Notes: a model not told the origin generated them from the letters alone. Shown: positions 1-9,787, numbered from the stretch's first letter. The stretch: DNA of 64,000 nucleotides from Mesorhizobium sp. SOD10 (GCA_000824805.1 CCNA01000005.1:62001-126000), one strand, 5' to 3'. A program made the numbers and translations.

Positions 1-123
1 CATGAGCGCGACGACCTGCTCAGGATGCTCAACCGCGTCGCTCAAGGCGGCGAGCAGAGTCTCAGGATCGCCGACCAGCGGATGCTGAGGCTGCGACAGA
101 AGCTGGGCTTCGAGGTGAACTGA
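1..123 (+). CDS. C-terminal end of an unidentified protein, cut by the window edge
   Basis: An open frame enters from the left edge and stops with TGA at 121-123, giving about 40 residues that end in RLRQKLGFEVN. Nearly every third codon position is G or C, which supports coding on this strand. The ending, with a KLGFE motif after a run of charged and leucine residues, resembles the C-terminus of GNAT acetyltransferases, but so little is visible that the family is a guess. An antisense frame is also open but lacks a start codon. Confidence 0.4.
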   Translation, partial: HERDDLLRMLNRVAQGGEQSLRIADQRMLRLRQKLGFEVN

Positions 124-222
124 ATTGAAACAGCGACGATCGGATCGCCTGCCTTCGTGATTGGCCGAAAGCCCTCGCGCTCCGCCCGTGGATGACGATG
201 TTGAATGGCTTACGCCAATCGT

Positions 223-1500
223 TCAGATCGCCTCCCCCTTCAGCAGCCTTGGCGTGTCGCTGGAAAGACCTGAGGCCTGGCGGATGAAGAAATCCTTGAG
301 CCTGGGCATGCGCTCGACCAGGCCGAGGCCGAGATCGCGCACGGCGCGCAGCGGGCCGATGTCGTTTGAGAATAGCCGGTTCAAGACATCGGTGGTGACA
401 CCCATCTGCAGCGTGTCGAAGCGGCGCCATTGCTGGTAGCGTTCGAGCACGTCGAGCGCGCCGATGTCCTGGCCGAGCCGATCGGCCTCGACCACCACTT
501 CGGCGAGCGCCGCGACGTCCTTGAAGCCGAGATTGAGGCCCTGGCCGGCGATCGGGTGGATGCCGTGCGCGGCGTCGCCGGCGAGCGCGATGCGCGGCGC
601 GACGAAGGCGCGGGCGAGCGTCAGGCCGAGCGGCCAGGCGCGCGGCTTGTCGGCAACGCGGATCTCGCCGAGCTTCAGGCCGAAGCGCTGCTCCAGATCG
701 TGCTCGAAGACGAACTCGTCGCCCTCGACCAGCGCCTTGGCGTCTTCCGTGCGCTCCACCCAGACGATCGACGAGCGGTTGGTGCCGTCCTTGTCCGGCT
801 TCAGCGGCAGCGTGGCGAAAGGACCGGCAGGGAGGAAATGCTCCTCGGCGCGGCCATTGTGCGGACGCTCATGCGCGACCGTGCAGACAATGCCGGACTG
901 GCCGTATTCCCATTTCACCGTCTTGATGCCAGCCATGTCGCGCAATTTCGAATTGACGCCGTCGGCGGCAACCAGCAGCCGCGCCTTGAGCGTCGCGCCG
1001 TCTGCCAGATGCACGGTGATGCCGGCGCCGTTCACATCGAAGGCGCTGACCGCCATGCCTTCGATGATGTCGATGCCGAGCTTTTCGGCGCGGCGGCGCA
1101 GCGCGCCGTTCAGGTCGCGGTTGGCGACCATGTGGGCGAAAGGCTCGCCGGGGGCCACCTCGCCGTCGAAGGTCAAGAACACCGGACGCACCGGGTCGGC
1201 GGCGCGCGAGTCGGTGATGATCATCTCGGTGATCGCCTGCGCCTCCGGCGCGATCTCTTCCCAGACGCCGAGCTGATCCAGCATGCGGCTGGCCGCCGCC
1301 GCGATGGCCGAAGCGCGGCCGTCCTTCTCCCAGACGCCGGCGGGGGCGGCATCGACGATGGCGACGGCGAGGCCCGGCCGCGCCTGCTTCAGCGACACGG
1401 CCGCGGTGAGGCCGACATAGCCGGCGCCGGCGATGAGCACGTCGAGCGGCGCCTCGCGGCCCTCGTTCGCCCCCGCTTCCCTCGGCCTGCGGTCGACCAT
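223..1500 (-). CDS. FAD-dependent UbiH/UbiF-type ubiquinone biosynthesis hydroxylase
   Basis: A 425-residue flavoprotein monooxygenase that hydroxylates the ring of a ubiquinone precursor, probably at the inner membrane. The Rossmann FAD site GAGYVGL lies at about residues 25-31. The middle carries the DG-type motif VAADGVNS, and the second FAD motif GDAAHGIHPIAGQG lies around residue 310. Length and motif order fit the UbiH/UbiF/COQ6 family. The ATG follows AAGGAT at a suitable distance. The gene is divergent from tesB with about 100 bp between them. Which ring position it hydroxylates cannot be told from the sequence. Confidence 0.92.
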   Translation of the reverse strand: MVDRRPREAGANEGREAPLDVLIAGAGYVGLTAAVSLKQARPGLAVAIVDAAPAGVWEKDGRASAIAAAASRMLDQLGVWEEIAPEAQAITEMIITDSRAADPVRPVFLTFDGEVAPGEPFAHMVANRDLNGALRRRAEKLGIDIIEGMAVSAFDVNGAGITVHLADGATLKARLLVAADGVNSKLRDMAGIKTVKWEYGQSGIVCTVAHERPHNGRAEEHFLPAGPFATLPLKPDKDGTNRSSIVWVERTEDAKALVEGDEFVFEHDLEQRFGLKLGEIRVADKPRAWPLGLTLARAFVAPRIALAGDAAHGIHPIAGQGLNLGFKDVAALAEVVVEADRLGQDIGALDVLERYQQWRRFDTLQMGVTTDVLNRLFSNDIGPLRAVRDLGLGLVERMPRLKDFFIRQASGLSSDTPRLLKGEAI

Positions 1501-1603
1501 GGCATCATCCTTTCATGGCTTCGGCCGGCTGCCGTTTGCGGCCTTGACTGCCTGCGCGTCCTGTCCGAAACCGGCCATGGCACATCCTTGAAGGATTTCA
1601 AAC

Positions 1604-2467
1604 ATGACCGCGGCCGTGGACGAGCTTCTCGACATTCTCGACCTCGAGCAGCTCGAACACAATCTGTATCGTGGTCGCAGCCCCAAGGTCGACTGGCAGC
1701 GGGTCTTCGGCGGGCAGACCATCGCCCAGGCGCTGGTCGCCGCGCAGCGCACCGTCGAGCCGGAGCGCCACGTGCATTCGCTGCACGGCTATTTCATGCG
1801 GCCCGGCGACACCAAGCTGCCGATCGTCTACGAGGTCGACCGCATCCGCGACGGCGGCTCCTTCACCACGCGCCGGGTCGTGGCGATCCAACACGGACAG
1901 GCAATCTTCTCGCTGGAGGCGTCTTTCCAGCAGGACGAGGTCGGGCTCGAGCATCAGCTGCCGATGCCGCGCGACGTGCCGGCGCCCGACACGCTGCTCA
2001 CCCAGCGCGAGCTGCTCGGCAAGTTCGGCGAGGCGGTGCCGGAAGGCATCAGGCGCTATTGGGAGCGCGACCGGCCGATCGAGATGAAGCCGGTGATGCT
2101 GAAGCACTATACCAGCCGCGAGAAGCTGGAGCCGCAGCAGAACATCTGGATCCGCACCACCGGCCCGGTGCCGGACGACCGCGCGACGCAGGCGGCCGTG
2201 CTCGCCTATCTCTCCGACATGACGCTGCTCGACACCTCGACCTTCGCGCATGGGCGGGCCATCTTCGACCGCGATATCCAGGCCGCCAGCCTCGACCATG
2301 CCATGTGGTTCCATCGCAGCCATTCGCTGGACGACTGGATCCTCTACAACCAGGACAGCCCGTCGACGCAAGGGTCGCGCGGTTTCACGCGCGGGTCGCT
2401 GTTCGCGCGCGACGGAACCCTGATCGCCTCGGTCGCCCAGGAAGGGCTTATCCGGTTGAAACGCTGA
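1604..2467 (+). CDS. tesB: Acyl-CoA thioesterase II
   Basis: A 287-residue double hot-dog thioesterase that hydrolyses acyl-CoA to free fatty acid and CoA in the cytoplasm. The N-terminal segment VDWQRVFGGQTIAQALVAAQ and the C-terminal stretch ending SVAQEGLIRLKR are typical of TesB, and the length is normal for the family. The ATG at 1604 follows AAGGA. It stands alone, divergent from the UbiH-type gene, with the glnK promoter region downstream. Confidence 0.95.
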   Translation: MTAAVDELLDILDLEQLEHNLYRGRSPKVDWQRVFGGQTIAQALVAAQRTVEPERHVHSLHGYFMRPGDTKLPIVYEVDRIRDGGSFTTRRVVAIQHGQAIFSLEASFQQDEVGLEHQLPMPRDVPAPDTLLTQRELLGKFGEAVPEGIRRYWERDRPIEMKPVMLKHYTSREKLEPQQNIWIRTTGPVPDDRATQAAVLAYLSDMTLLDTSTFAHGRAIFDRDIQAASLDHAMWFHRSHSLDDWILYNQDSPSTQGSRGFTRGSLFARDGTLIASVAQEGLIRLKR

Positions 2468-2545
2468 GCCGGCTTCCAGCTAAAGCCTAGAAAACGGGCA
2501 TTTTTGAAAATTTGCATATTTCTTAATCAGGTGTCCTGACGCCCT

Positions 2546-2564
2546 TGCGCACGTTTAGTGTGCA
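2546..2564 (+). promoter_or_regulatory. NtrC-type binding site upstream of glnK
   Basis: TGCGCAC-N5-GTGTGCA is a near-perfect inverted repeat (one mismatch between arms) resembling the NtrC consensus TGCACC-N5-GGTGCA. It lies about 50 bp upstream of a -24/-12 element, the normal arrangement for an enhancer of a nitrogen-regulated glnK-amtB operon. Confidence 0.65.
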
Positions 2565-2615
2565 CCGGCCGCACATTCTCTTTGTCTACAATAGGTTAAC
2601 ACCGTGCCTCGGCAT

Positions 2616-2632
2616 TTGGCACGGAGCTTGAA
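2616..2632 (+). promoter_or_regulatory. Sigma-54 (RpoN) -24/-12 promoter of glnK-amtB
   Basis: TTGGCACG-N4-TTGAA matches the sigma-54 consensus TGGCACG-N4-TTGCW except at the C of the -12 element. It lies about 85 bp before the glnK ATG and downstream of the NtrC-like site. Expression under nitrogen limitation is inferred from this pairing. Confidence 0.65.
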
Positions 2633-2709
2633 TCCTGTCGTGCACTCTCCGGCTCCTCGGGATCGGTGAAGGTGTGCAATCGCGGGGGACCGCAACAAGC
2701 AAAGGGTGA

Positions 2710-3054
<345 letters not shown>

Positions 3055-3085
3055 GCGGCGACCATCCATTCCAACGGAGAGTTCA

Positions 3086-4432
3086 ATGAATATTCCTTCC
3101 CCCTTGAAGACGACGGGACGCGCGGCTGCTTCGCTCGCGCTCGTGGCCATGAGCACCGTCGCCGCCATCGCGCAGGAGGCCGCCCCGGCAGCCACCGCCG
3201 CCGCGCCCGCCGCGCCGGCGCCCGCGCTCGACACCGGCAACACCGCCTGGATGCTGACCTCGACGGCGCTGGTGCTGATGATGACGATTCCCGGCCTGGC
3301 GCTGTTCTATGGCGGCATGGTGCGCAAGAAGAACGTGCTCGCCACCATCATGCAGAGCTTCGCCATCACCTGCCTGGTGACGGTGCTGTGGTTCATGTTC
3401 GGCTATTCGCTGGCCTTCTCCGACGGCGGCGCCACGAACGCCTATATCGGCGGCTTCACGAAATTCTTCCATCACGGCATCACCACCGCAACGCTGTGGG
3501 CGCCGGGCGTGGCGAATATCCCTGAATTCGTCTTCTCGATGTTCCAGATGACCTTCGCCATCATCACTCCGGCGCTGATCGCCGGCGCCTTCGCCGAGCG
3601 CATGAAGTTCTCGGCGCTGCTCATCTTCATGGGCCTGTGGCTGGTCTTCGTCTACGCGCCGATCGCCCACTGGGTGTGGGGCGGCGGCTTCCTCGGCTCG
3701 GCCGGCGTCCTCGACTTCGCCGGCGGCACGGTCGTCCACATCAACGCCGGTGTCGCCGGCCTGGTCTGCGCGCTGGTGCTCGGCAAGCGCGAGGGCTACG
3801 GCACCACCAACATGGCGCCGCACAACCTGGTCTATTCGGTGATCGGCGCCTCGCTTCTGTGGGTCGGCTGGTTCGGCTTCAACGCCGGCTCAGAGCTCGC
3901 CGCCGACGGCCTTGCGGGCGCGGCGATGATGAACACGCAGGTCGCTACCGCCGCCGCGGCCTTGGCCTGGATGTTCGCCGAATGGATCGTCGCCAAGAAG
4001 CCTTCGGTTCTCGGCATCATCTCGGGCGCCGTCGCCGGCCTCGTCGCGGTGACCCCGGCCTCCGGCTTCGTCAACCCGACCGGCGCCTTCATCGTCGGCA
4101 TCATCGCCGGCGTCGTCTGCTACCTCTCGGCCGTCAAGCTCAAGCATGCGTTCGGCTATGACGACTCGCTCGATGCCTTCGGCGTGCACGGCGTCGGCGG
4201 CATCGTCGGCGCGCTGCTCACCGGCGCGCTCGCCGATCCGGCTATCAACGCGCTCGGCAAGGACGCCTCGGTCGCCAAGCAGCTCTATGGCATCGTCTTC
4301 ACCATCCTGTGGACGGCAATCGCCACCTTCGTGATCCTCTATATCGTCAAGGCGCTGGTCGGCCTGCGTCCGTCGACCCAGGAAGAGGTCGAAGGTCTCG
4401 ACGTCACCCAGCATGGCGAAGTGGTGCCGTAA
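3086..4432 (+). CDS. amtB: Ammonium transporter AmtB
   Basis: A 448-residue inner-membrane ammonium channel of the Amt/Mep/Rh family. An N-terminal signal-like segment and an Ala/Pro-rich stretch are followed by about eleven hydrophobic helices. Family landmarks include GNTAWMLTSTALVLMM, ALIAGAFAERMKFSALL, DFAGGTVVHINAGVAGL with a pore-lining His, and DDSLDAFGVHGVGGIVGALL with the second His. It is second in the glnK-amtB operon. GGAGAG lies before the ATG. A GC-rich hairpin and a terminator follow. Confidence 0.97.
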   Translation: MNIPSPLKTTGRAAASLALVAMSTVAAIAQEAAPAATAAAPAAPAPALDTGNTAWMLTSTALVLMMTIPGLALFYGGMVRKKNVLATIMQSFAITCLVTVLWFMFGYSLAFSDGGATNAYIGGFTKFFHHGITTATLWAPGVANIPEFVFSMFQMTFAIITPALIAGAFAERMKFSALLIFMGLWLVFVYAPIAHWVWGGGFLGSAGVLDFAGGTVVHINAGVAGLVCALVLGKREGYGTTNMAPHNLVYSVIGASLLWVGWFGFNAGSELAADGLAGAAMMNTQVATAAAALAWMFAEWIVAKKPSVLGIISGAVAGLVAVTPASGFVNPTGAFIVGIIAGVVCYLSAVKLKHAFGYDDSLDAFGVHGVGGIVGALLTGALADPAINALGKDASVAKQLYGIVFTILWTAIATFVILYIVKALVGLRPSTQEEVEGLDVTQHGEVVP

Positions 4433-4457
4433 GGCCCGCTTTGCAGCTTGCTCTGGC

Positions 4458-4501
4458 GCAATTCCGGACGGAAAACCGTTTCACACTTTTCCTGGAATTG
4501 C
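4458..4501 (+). repeat. Family A palindromic intergenic repeat, copy 1
   Basis: GCAATTCC and GGAATTGC are 8-bp terminal inverted repeats around a 44-bp element. Inner GGAAAA and TTTTCC arms can extend the hairpin. Five relatives occur in the window at 10505, 31075, 42140, 46113 and 53126. This copy starts 25 bp after the amtB stop. Confidence 0.85.
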
Positions 4502-4506
4502 GCTGA

Positions 4507-4535
4507 GGGCCGGCGGATCCTCCTCCCGCCGGCCC
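4507..4535 (+). other. Perfect 10-bp GC hairpin downstream of amtB
   Basis: GGGCCGGCGG at 4507-4516 pairs exactly with CCGCCGGCCC at 4526-4535 around a 9-nt loop. No T-run follows, so it is more likely an mRNA 3'-end stabiliser or processing structure than a stand-alone terminator. Confidence 0.5.
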
Positions 4536-4588
4536 GGAATTTCCTCCCAAGATCCCGTCGTGACGCTCTCGAAAGGGGCTCACGCCTT

Positions 4589-4621
4589 GAGGCCCGGAAG
4601 AACCCTCCGGGCCTCCTTTTT
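4589..4621 (+). terminator. Rho-independent terminator after glnK-amtB
   Basis: GAGGCCCGGA at 4589-4598 pairs perfectly with TCCGGGCCTC at 4606-4615 around a 7-nt loop. CTTTTT follows directly. This is the clearest intrinsic terminator in the window. Confidence 0.85.
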
Positions 4622-4757
4622 GTCGGGCGGCCATCCAGGCCCGTTTCGATCACGTTCACTTGATCGCGTCGGCGTGAAACATCGGCCTTCCAGTTTCCGT
4701 ACTGGGATGGCGGGCGTCATCAAGGCGCCCGCCAAACAAAAGGGAAGGAACCACCTG

Positions 4758-5033
4758 ATGAACATCAAGAATATCTTGCTGGGAGCAATGGCTCTTTCGA
4801 TGATCAGCGGCGTTGCACTTGCCGGTGCTCTCGACGAGCCGGACAACATGGCCCCATTCTTCACCGATTCCAGCATGAAGACCATGAAGTCCGAGGCCGA
4901 CTTCAAGGCGGCCTGGGCGGCGACGCCGAAGGACAAGCAGGACATGATGATGAAGGAGTGTCAGGACGCGGCGATGAGCAAGCCTCACGCCGAGTTCTGC
5001 GCCAACCTGAACATGTTTGCCGGCCACAAGTGA
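4758..5033 (+). CDS. Small secreted protein of unknown function
   Basis: A 91-residue protein with an N-terminal signal peptide (positive start, hydrophobic core, cleavage near ALAGA) and a short acidic/Met-rich mature part with two cysteines (KECQDAAM and AEFCANL). I chose the ATG at 4758 because GGGAAGGAA lies just upstream and the signal peptide begins there. A longer upstream frame has no such support. It is probably periplasmic. I do not recognise the family. It sits between the amtB terminator and ftsK. Confidence 0.75.
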   Translation: MNIKNILLGAMALSMISGVALAGALDEPDNMAPFFTDSSMKTMKSEADFKAAWAATPKDKQDMMMKECQDAAMSKPHAEFCANLNMFAGHK

Positions 5034-5147
5034 TCAACGGACGGGGTCGGGTCCTAACGGGTCCGATCAGTTAGGCGTTTGATGTATAGGGTGGCGGGCC
5101 GCGAGGCCTGCCATCTTTGTTGGAGCCGCGCCGGTAAAGGCCCATGG

Positions 5148-5163
5148 TTAATGCGGCCTTAAC
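5148..5163 (+). promoter_or_regulatory. CtrA-type box upstream of ftsK
   Basis: TTAA-N7-TTAAC matches exactly the full CtrA recognition motif of alphaproteobacteria. It lies about 80 bp before the chosen ftsK start. Cell-cycle control of ftsK by CtrA is inferred from the motif and its position. Confidence 0.6.
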
Positions 5164-5241
5164 CTTCCCCCCGATAGTCTGGCGCTCGAATCTGCCGGAA
5201 TGCGCCATGCGCCCGGCCAGGCAACGATTACGGGGAAGAGC

Positions 5242-7911
5242 ATGCGTTCAGGCGCTTCAGCACCGCTCGCGCTGACCGATACGGGGCACGGCATCCAGGC
5301 ATTCGCACGGCGCCAGGTCGGGCGGCTGGTCGGCGCCGGGCTGTTCCTGTTCACCGCCTTCGGCGTCGCGGCCTTGGCCACATGGAACGTCGCCGACCCG
5401 AGCTTCTCCCACGCCACCAGCAACGTCGTCACCAACGCCATGGGCTATGCCGGCGCGGTGTTCTCGGACCTCGCCATGCAGTTCTTCGGCCTTGCCGCCG
5501 TCGCGGGGCTGGTGCCGGCGGTGATCTGGGGCTTCCTCCTGTTTTCCGCGCGTGGCGTCGACAAATTGCCGAAGCGCGGCTTTGCCTGGTTCGGCTTTGC
5601 GCTTTTAGCCGCGGCCATTGCCGGTTGCGTGACGCCGCCCAACACCTGGCCGCTGCCGACCGGGCTCGGCGGCGTCTTCGGCGACATGGTGCTGAAGATT
5701 CCGGGCATCGCGGTCGGCGGTTATCCGAAAGGCCTGTTCGCGACGATCATAGCGGTCATCCTCGCCGCGCCGACCTTGTGGCTGTTCGCCTATGGCTCGG
5801 CGCTGATCGCGCGCAAGAACGGTTTTGCCGTCATGGAGCGCGCTGCCCAACCCGATCCGCGCGAGCAGGACGAGATGCTGTTCGACGAGGATGAGGACGA
5901 AGGCGATGAGGGAATACTTGCGCTGGGCGCCGTCACCCATTGGTGGCTGTCGTTCCGCGCCTTCCTGCACCGCCGCGCCGAGCGGCGCAGGCGCGAGCGC
6001 GACGAGTTCGAACCGCCAATGGAGCCCAAGGCCAGCGCCTGGCGGCGCGCCGCCGAGCGGGTCGAATCGGCCGAGTTCGCCGAAAGCCGGATGAGCCCGG
6101 GCGGCCGCGCCCGCGTCGAGCCGGAATTCTTCGCCGCCATGGTCAACGACCGCAGCGCTTCGGTCGATCCGGCCGACCAGGATATCTTCAACGAGGACGA
6201 AGACGGCGATCTCGACGACTTCGACGACGAGGCGCCCGTCCAGCGGCGCGGCGCGCCGCCCAAGGTGCGGAACTTCCGCTCCGATGCCGCGACCCGCGTC
6301 GAGGCGCCGGCGGCGCGACCGGTGCCGGGCGCCCGCATCCAGCGCGAGGCGCAGACCTCGCTCATCGGCTCCGACGCGTTCGAGATGCCGTCGCTGCACT
6401 TCCTGTCCGAGCCGAAGAACGTCGCCAAGGATCCAAGCCTGTCGAAGGACGCGCTGGAGCAGAACGCGCGGCTGCTCGAAGGCGTGCTGGAGGATTTCGG
6501 CGTCAAGGGCGAGATCATCCATGTCCGCCCCGGTCCCGTCGTCACGCTCTACGAGCTCGAGCCGGCGCCGGGCATCAAATCCTCGCGCGTCATCGGCCTT
6601 TCCGACGACATCGCCCGCTCGATGAGCGCGATCGCCTGCCGCGTCGCGGTCGTGCCCGGCCGCAACGCCATCGGCATCGAGCTGCCCAACGCCAAGCGCG
6701 AGACGGTCTATCTCAGAGAGATCATGGCCAGCCGCGACTTCGAGACGACAAAGGCGAAGCTCGCGCTGGCGCTCGGCAAGACGATCAATGGCGAGGCGGT
6801 CATCGTCGACATCGCCAAGATGCCCCACGTGCTGGTCGCCGGCACCACCGGCTCGGGCAAGTCGGTCGCCATCAACACCATGATCCTGTCGCTGCTCTAC
6901 CGGCTGACGCCGCAGGAATGCCGGCTGATCATGATCGACCCGAAGATGCTGGAACTCTCGGTCTATGACGGCATCCCGCATCTTCTGACGCCGGTCGTCA
7001 CCGATCCGAAGAAAGCTGTCGTCGCGCTGAAATGGACCGTGCGCGAGATGGAGGACCGCTACCGCAAGATGTCCAAGGTCGGTGTGCGCAACATCGACGG
7101 TTTCAACGCGCGCGTGCAACTGGCCGAGAAGAAGGGCGAAAAGATCTCGCGCACGGTGCAGACCGGCTTCGACCGTCAGACCGGCGAGGCGATCTACGAG
7201 ACTGAGGACCTCGATCTCGAGCCGATGCCCTATATCGTGGTCATCATTGACGAGATGGCCGACCTGATGATGGTGGCCGGCAAGGATATCGAAGGCGCGG
7301 TGCAGCGCCTGGCGCAGATGGCGCGCGCCGCCGGCATCCATGTCATCATGGCGACGCAGCGTCCGTCCGTCGATGTCATCACCGGCACCATCAAAGCCAA
7401 CTTCCCGACCCGCATCTCCTTCCAGGTGACGTCGAAGATCGACAGCCGCACCATCCTCGGCGAGCAGGGCGCCGAGCAGCTGCTCGGCATGGGCGATATG
7501 CTCTATATGGCCGGCGGCGGCCGCATCCAGCGCGTCCACGGCCCCTTCGTCTCCGACGACGAGGTCGAGAAAGTTGTCGGGCATCTGAAGCTGCAGGGCG
7601 TGCCGGAATATCTCGACGCCATCACCGAGGACGACGAGGAAGAGGACGAGGACGGCCCGTCGAGCAAGGGTAGCTCCGGCGGCGGTGGCGGCGGCAATTT
7701 CGAGGATTCCGATGATCCCTACGACCAGGCGGTGGCGGTGGTGCTGCGCGACGGCAAGGCCTCGACCAGCTACATCCAGCGCCGGCTCGGCATCGGCTAT
7801 AACCGCGCCGCCTCGATCATCGAGAAGATGGAGAAGGAAGGCATTGTCGGCCCGGCCAACCATGCCGGCAAACGCGAGATTCTGGTGCCAACCGAAGAGG
7901 ACAAATTCTAG
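5242..7911 (+). CDS. ftsK: DNA translocase FtsK
   Basis: An 889-residue septum-anchored DNA pump that clears and dimer-resolves chromosome termini during division. Four hydrophobic segments lie in the first roughly 200 residues, followed by an acidic low-complexity linker. The RecA-like motor has Walker A GTTGSGKS at about 534-541 and Walker [12 protein letters not shown] near 663-673. A C-terminal winged-helix gamma domain (from about 825, [17 protein letters not shown]) follows an acidic, Gly-rich linker. I chose the ATG at 5242 because GGGGAAGAG lies immediately upstream. An in-frame ATG at 5200 has no ribosome site. The stop codon abuts a large hairpin repeat. Confidence 0.96.
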   Translation: MRSGASAPLALTDTGHGIQAFARRQVGRLVGAGLFLFTAFGVAALATWNVADPSFSHATSNVVTNAMGYAGAVFSDLAMQFFGLAAVAGLVPAVIWGFLLFSARGVDKLPKRGFAWFGFALLAAAIAGCVTPPNTWPLPTGLGGVFGDMVLKIPGIAVGGYPKGLFATIIAVILAAPTLWLFAYGSALIARKNGFAVMERAAQPDPREQDEMLFDEDEDEGDEGILALGAVTHWWLSFRAFLHRRAERRRRERDEFEPPMEPKASAWRRAAERVESAEFAESRMSPGGRARVEPEFFAAMVNDRSASVDPADQDIFNEDEDGDLDDFDDEAPVQRRGAPPKVRNFRSDAATRVEAPAARPVPGARIQREAQTSLIGSDAFEMPSLHFLSEPKNVAKDPSLSKDALEQNARLLEGVLEDFGVKGEIIHVRPGPVVTLYELEPAPGIKSSRVIGLSDDIARSMSAIACRVAVVPGRNAIGIELPNAKRETVYLREIMASRDFETTKAKLALALGKTINGEAVIVDIAKMPHVLVAGTTGSGKSVAINTMILSLLYRLTPQECRLIMIDPKMLELSVYDGIPHLLTPVVTDPKKAVVALKWTVREMEDRYRKMSKVGVRNIDGFNARVQLAEKKGEKISRTVQTGFDRQTGEAIYETEDLDLEPMPYIVVIIDEMADLMMVAGKDIEGAVQRLAQMARAAGIHVIMATQRPSVDVITGTIKANFPTRISFQVTSKIDSRTILGEQGAEQLLGMGDMLYMAGGGRIQRVHGPFVSDDEVEKVVGHLKLQGVPEYLDAITEDDEEEDEDGPSSKGSSGGGGGGNFEDSDDPYDQAVAVVLRDGKASTSYIQRRLGIGYNRAASIIEKMEKEGIVGPANHAGKREILVPTEEDKF

Positions 7912-8050
7912 GGTTTATCGATATTCAGGCGAGGCCGGCTGCAAATGGCGGCTTCCTGCGCTTCCGGTGCTCACGTACGAAAAGTACGCTCCGCTCCGGT
8001 TCTCGACAGCCACCATTTTCGGCTCGGCCTGACCTGAATCCCGATAAACC
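7912..8050. repeat. Family B large hairpin repeat, copy 1
   Basis: A 139-bp imperfect palindrome directly after the ftsK stop. The base GGTTTATCG (7912-7920) pairs with CGATAAACC (8042-8050). Further arms are ATTCAGG with CCTGAAT, GGCCG with CGGCC, and a central GTAC-GAAAA-GTAC. The interior is nearly identical to the copy at 17450-17594, but the base sequences differ and both still pair. It may also act as a 3'-end structure for ftsK. Confidence 0.88.
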
Positions 8051-8204
8051 AACGGCGCCAGCAGGCAACCGGAAATCGTCTGGCGCGTTTCGTGCGACGG
8101 ACAGTTGTCCGCGCTTAGGCGGCGGGCCTGTCGCGCACCGCCAAACTTAGGCCCTAGTGGGAGTCCAGAAACTGCGGCGACACGAATCACAGAAAGTGAC
8201 CGGC

Positions 8205-8882
8205 ATGAAGACCCAGACCGAATCCGCCCTCACCCGCCGCCAGGTCATCGGCCTCGGCCTGATGCTTGGCGGAGCCGCCGCGCTCAACCTCGTGCCGGGC
8301 TATCAGCTCGTGGCCGCCGCGCAGGCCGCCGTGCCGCCGGCGGCGCAGAAGATCGCCGACCATTTCTCCTCGGTGAAGTCGATGAGCGGCGAGTTCGTCC
8401 AGTTCGGCCCGAAAGGCGAGCAGACCGGCGGCAAGTTCTTCCTCGAACGGCCGGGCAAGATCCGCTTCAACTATGACGGTTCCTCCAATTTCCGCGTCAT
8501 CTCCGACGGCAAGTCGGTGGTGATCCTGAACAAGAAGCTCAACACCTCCGACCTCTACCCGCTGTCGAAGACGCCGCTGAAGCTGCTGCTCGACGACCGG
8601 ATCGACCTCTCCGGCGGGCGCGTCAAGGCCGTTAAGGAAGAGGACGACCTCACCACCATCAAGCTTTCCGACAAGTCGGTCTTCGGCAATGCCACGATCA
8701 CCATGATGTTCGATCCGAAAACCTACGAACTGCGCCAGTGGACGATCACGGACGCACAGGGCAAGGATACGACGGTGATGATCTTCAACGTCAAGGAAGG
8801 AGTCAGCATCCCGGCCGACACGTTCGCGATCGACTACACGGCGAACAGAGAGTTGAATAGCAGGGAGCGATCCGGCGGATGA
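8205..8882 (+). CDS. lolA: LolA-like outer-membrane lipoprotein carrier protein
   Basis: A 225-residue exported protein of the LolA/LolB-like fold, expected to ferry lipoproteins across the periplasm. After the signal region come SVKSMSGEFVQFGPKGEQTGGKFFLERPGKIRFNY-type strands and PLKLLLDD, typical of alphaproteobacterial LolA. The N-terminus contains TRRQVIGLGLMLGG, resembling a twin-arginine signal. I chose the ATG at 8205; the longer frame from 8157 has no start support. xthA follows 98 bp downstream. Confidence 0.85.
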   Translation: MKTQTESALTRRQVIGLGLMLGGAAALNLVPGYQLVAAAQAAVPPAAQKIADHFSSVKSMSGEFVQFGPKGEQTGGKFFLERPGKIRFNYDGSSNFRVISDGKSVVILNKKLNTSDLYPLSKTPLKLLLDDRIDLSGGRVKAVKEEDDLTTIKLSDKSVFGNATITMMFDPKTYELRQWTITDAQGKDTTVMIFNVKEGVSIPADTFAIDYTANRELNSRERSGG

Positions 8883-8980
8883 GCCGGCGCCGAAGCGGCC
8901 GAGATCCACAGCCGAGCTTGTCTTTCCGGTAGGCGGCTGGCACTAGTGCGGCGAGCTTTGCCGTCCCGGACCTCGCCTGA

Positions 8981-9787
8981 ATGCCTTTCACCATCGCCAC
9001 CTGGAACATCAACTCCGTGCGCCTGCGCATGCCGATCGTCGAGCGGCTGCTGAAGGAGCACGCGCCGGACGTGCTCTGCCTGCAGGAAACCAAGGTGCCC
9101 GACGAGCTGTTTCCGGAAAAGGCCTTCCGCAAGGCGGGCTATGAGCACATCCTGTTCCACGGCCAGAAGGGCTATCACGGCGTCGCCACCGTCGCCCGCC
9201 GCCCGATCGAGCTGGTCGAGAAGCGGCGTTTCTGCGAGATCGACGACAGCCGGCACTTGTCGGTCAGGGTACAGGCAGGCGGCAAATCGGTGCTGGTCCA
9301 TAATTTCTATGTGCCGGCCGGCGGCGACGAGCCGGATCCGGAGATCAACCGCAAATTCCGGCACAAGCTCGATTTCGTCTATGAGATGAACAGTGTGCCG
9401 GCGAGCGGGGACGAATCGTCCGCGTCGATCCTGGTCGGCGATCTGAACATCGCGCCGCAAGAGCACGACGTCTGGTCGCACAAGCAATTGCTCAACGTCG
9501 TCAGCCACACGCCGGTCGAGACGACAAGTTTCGAGGCGATGCGCAAGGCCGGCGGCTGGGTCGACCTGATGCGACTCAACGTGCCGGCCGAGCAGAAACT
9601 CTACACCTGGTGGAGCTACCGCGCGAAGGACTGGCAGGCGTCGAACCGCGGTCGACGCCTCGACCATGTCTGGTCCTCCGCCAATCTGGTGCCGGCTTTC
9701 AAAGGCTACGAGATACTGCAGGCGGCGCGCGGCTGGGAGAAGCCGTCGGACCATGTGCCGGTGATCGCGCGATTCGAATTGGATTGA
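8981..9787 (+). CDS. xthA: Exodeoxyribonuclease III
   Basis: A 268-residue AP endonuclease/3' exonuclease of base-excision repair. Family motifs are all present: TWNINSVRLR at the start, LCLQETKVPD (metal-binding Glu), HNFYVPAGG, VGDLNIAP (catalytic Asp and Asn) and the terminal SDHVPVIARF (catalytic Asp-His). Length is normal. It follows the lolA-like gene and is convergent with the cyclic-nucleotide-binding protein. Confidence 0.96.
   Translation: MPFTIATWNINSVRLRMPIVERLLKEHAPDVLCLQETKVPDELFPEKAFRKAGYEHILFHGQKGYHGVATVARRPIELVEKRRFCEIDDSRHLSVRVQAGGKSVLVHNFYVPAGGDEPDPEINRKFRHKLDFVYEMNSVPASGDESSASILVGDLNIAPQEHDVWSHKQLLNVVSHTPVETTSFEAMRKAGGWVDLMRLNVPAEQKLYTWWSYRAKDWQASNRGRRLDHVWSSANLVPAFKGYEILQAARGWEKPSDHVPVIARFELD

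Noticed and set aside
430..2490. A 686-codon open frame on the plus strand
   Set aside because: It runs antisense through the UbiH-type gene and then out of frame through tesB. Both of those have clear family motifs, so this frame is a by-product of high GC.
5605..7863. A 752-codon open frame antisense to ftsK
   Set aside because: FtsK is certain from its motor motifs. The antisense product is Arg/His/Asp-rich low complexity without any domain.
7912..8050. Family B palindromes as insertion sequences
   Set aside because: They are under 150 bp, contain no reading frame of note, and show no clear target duplication. They are better called repeats.
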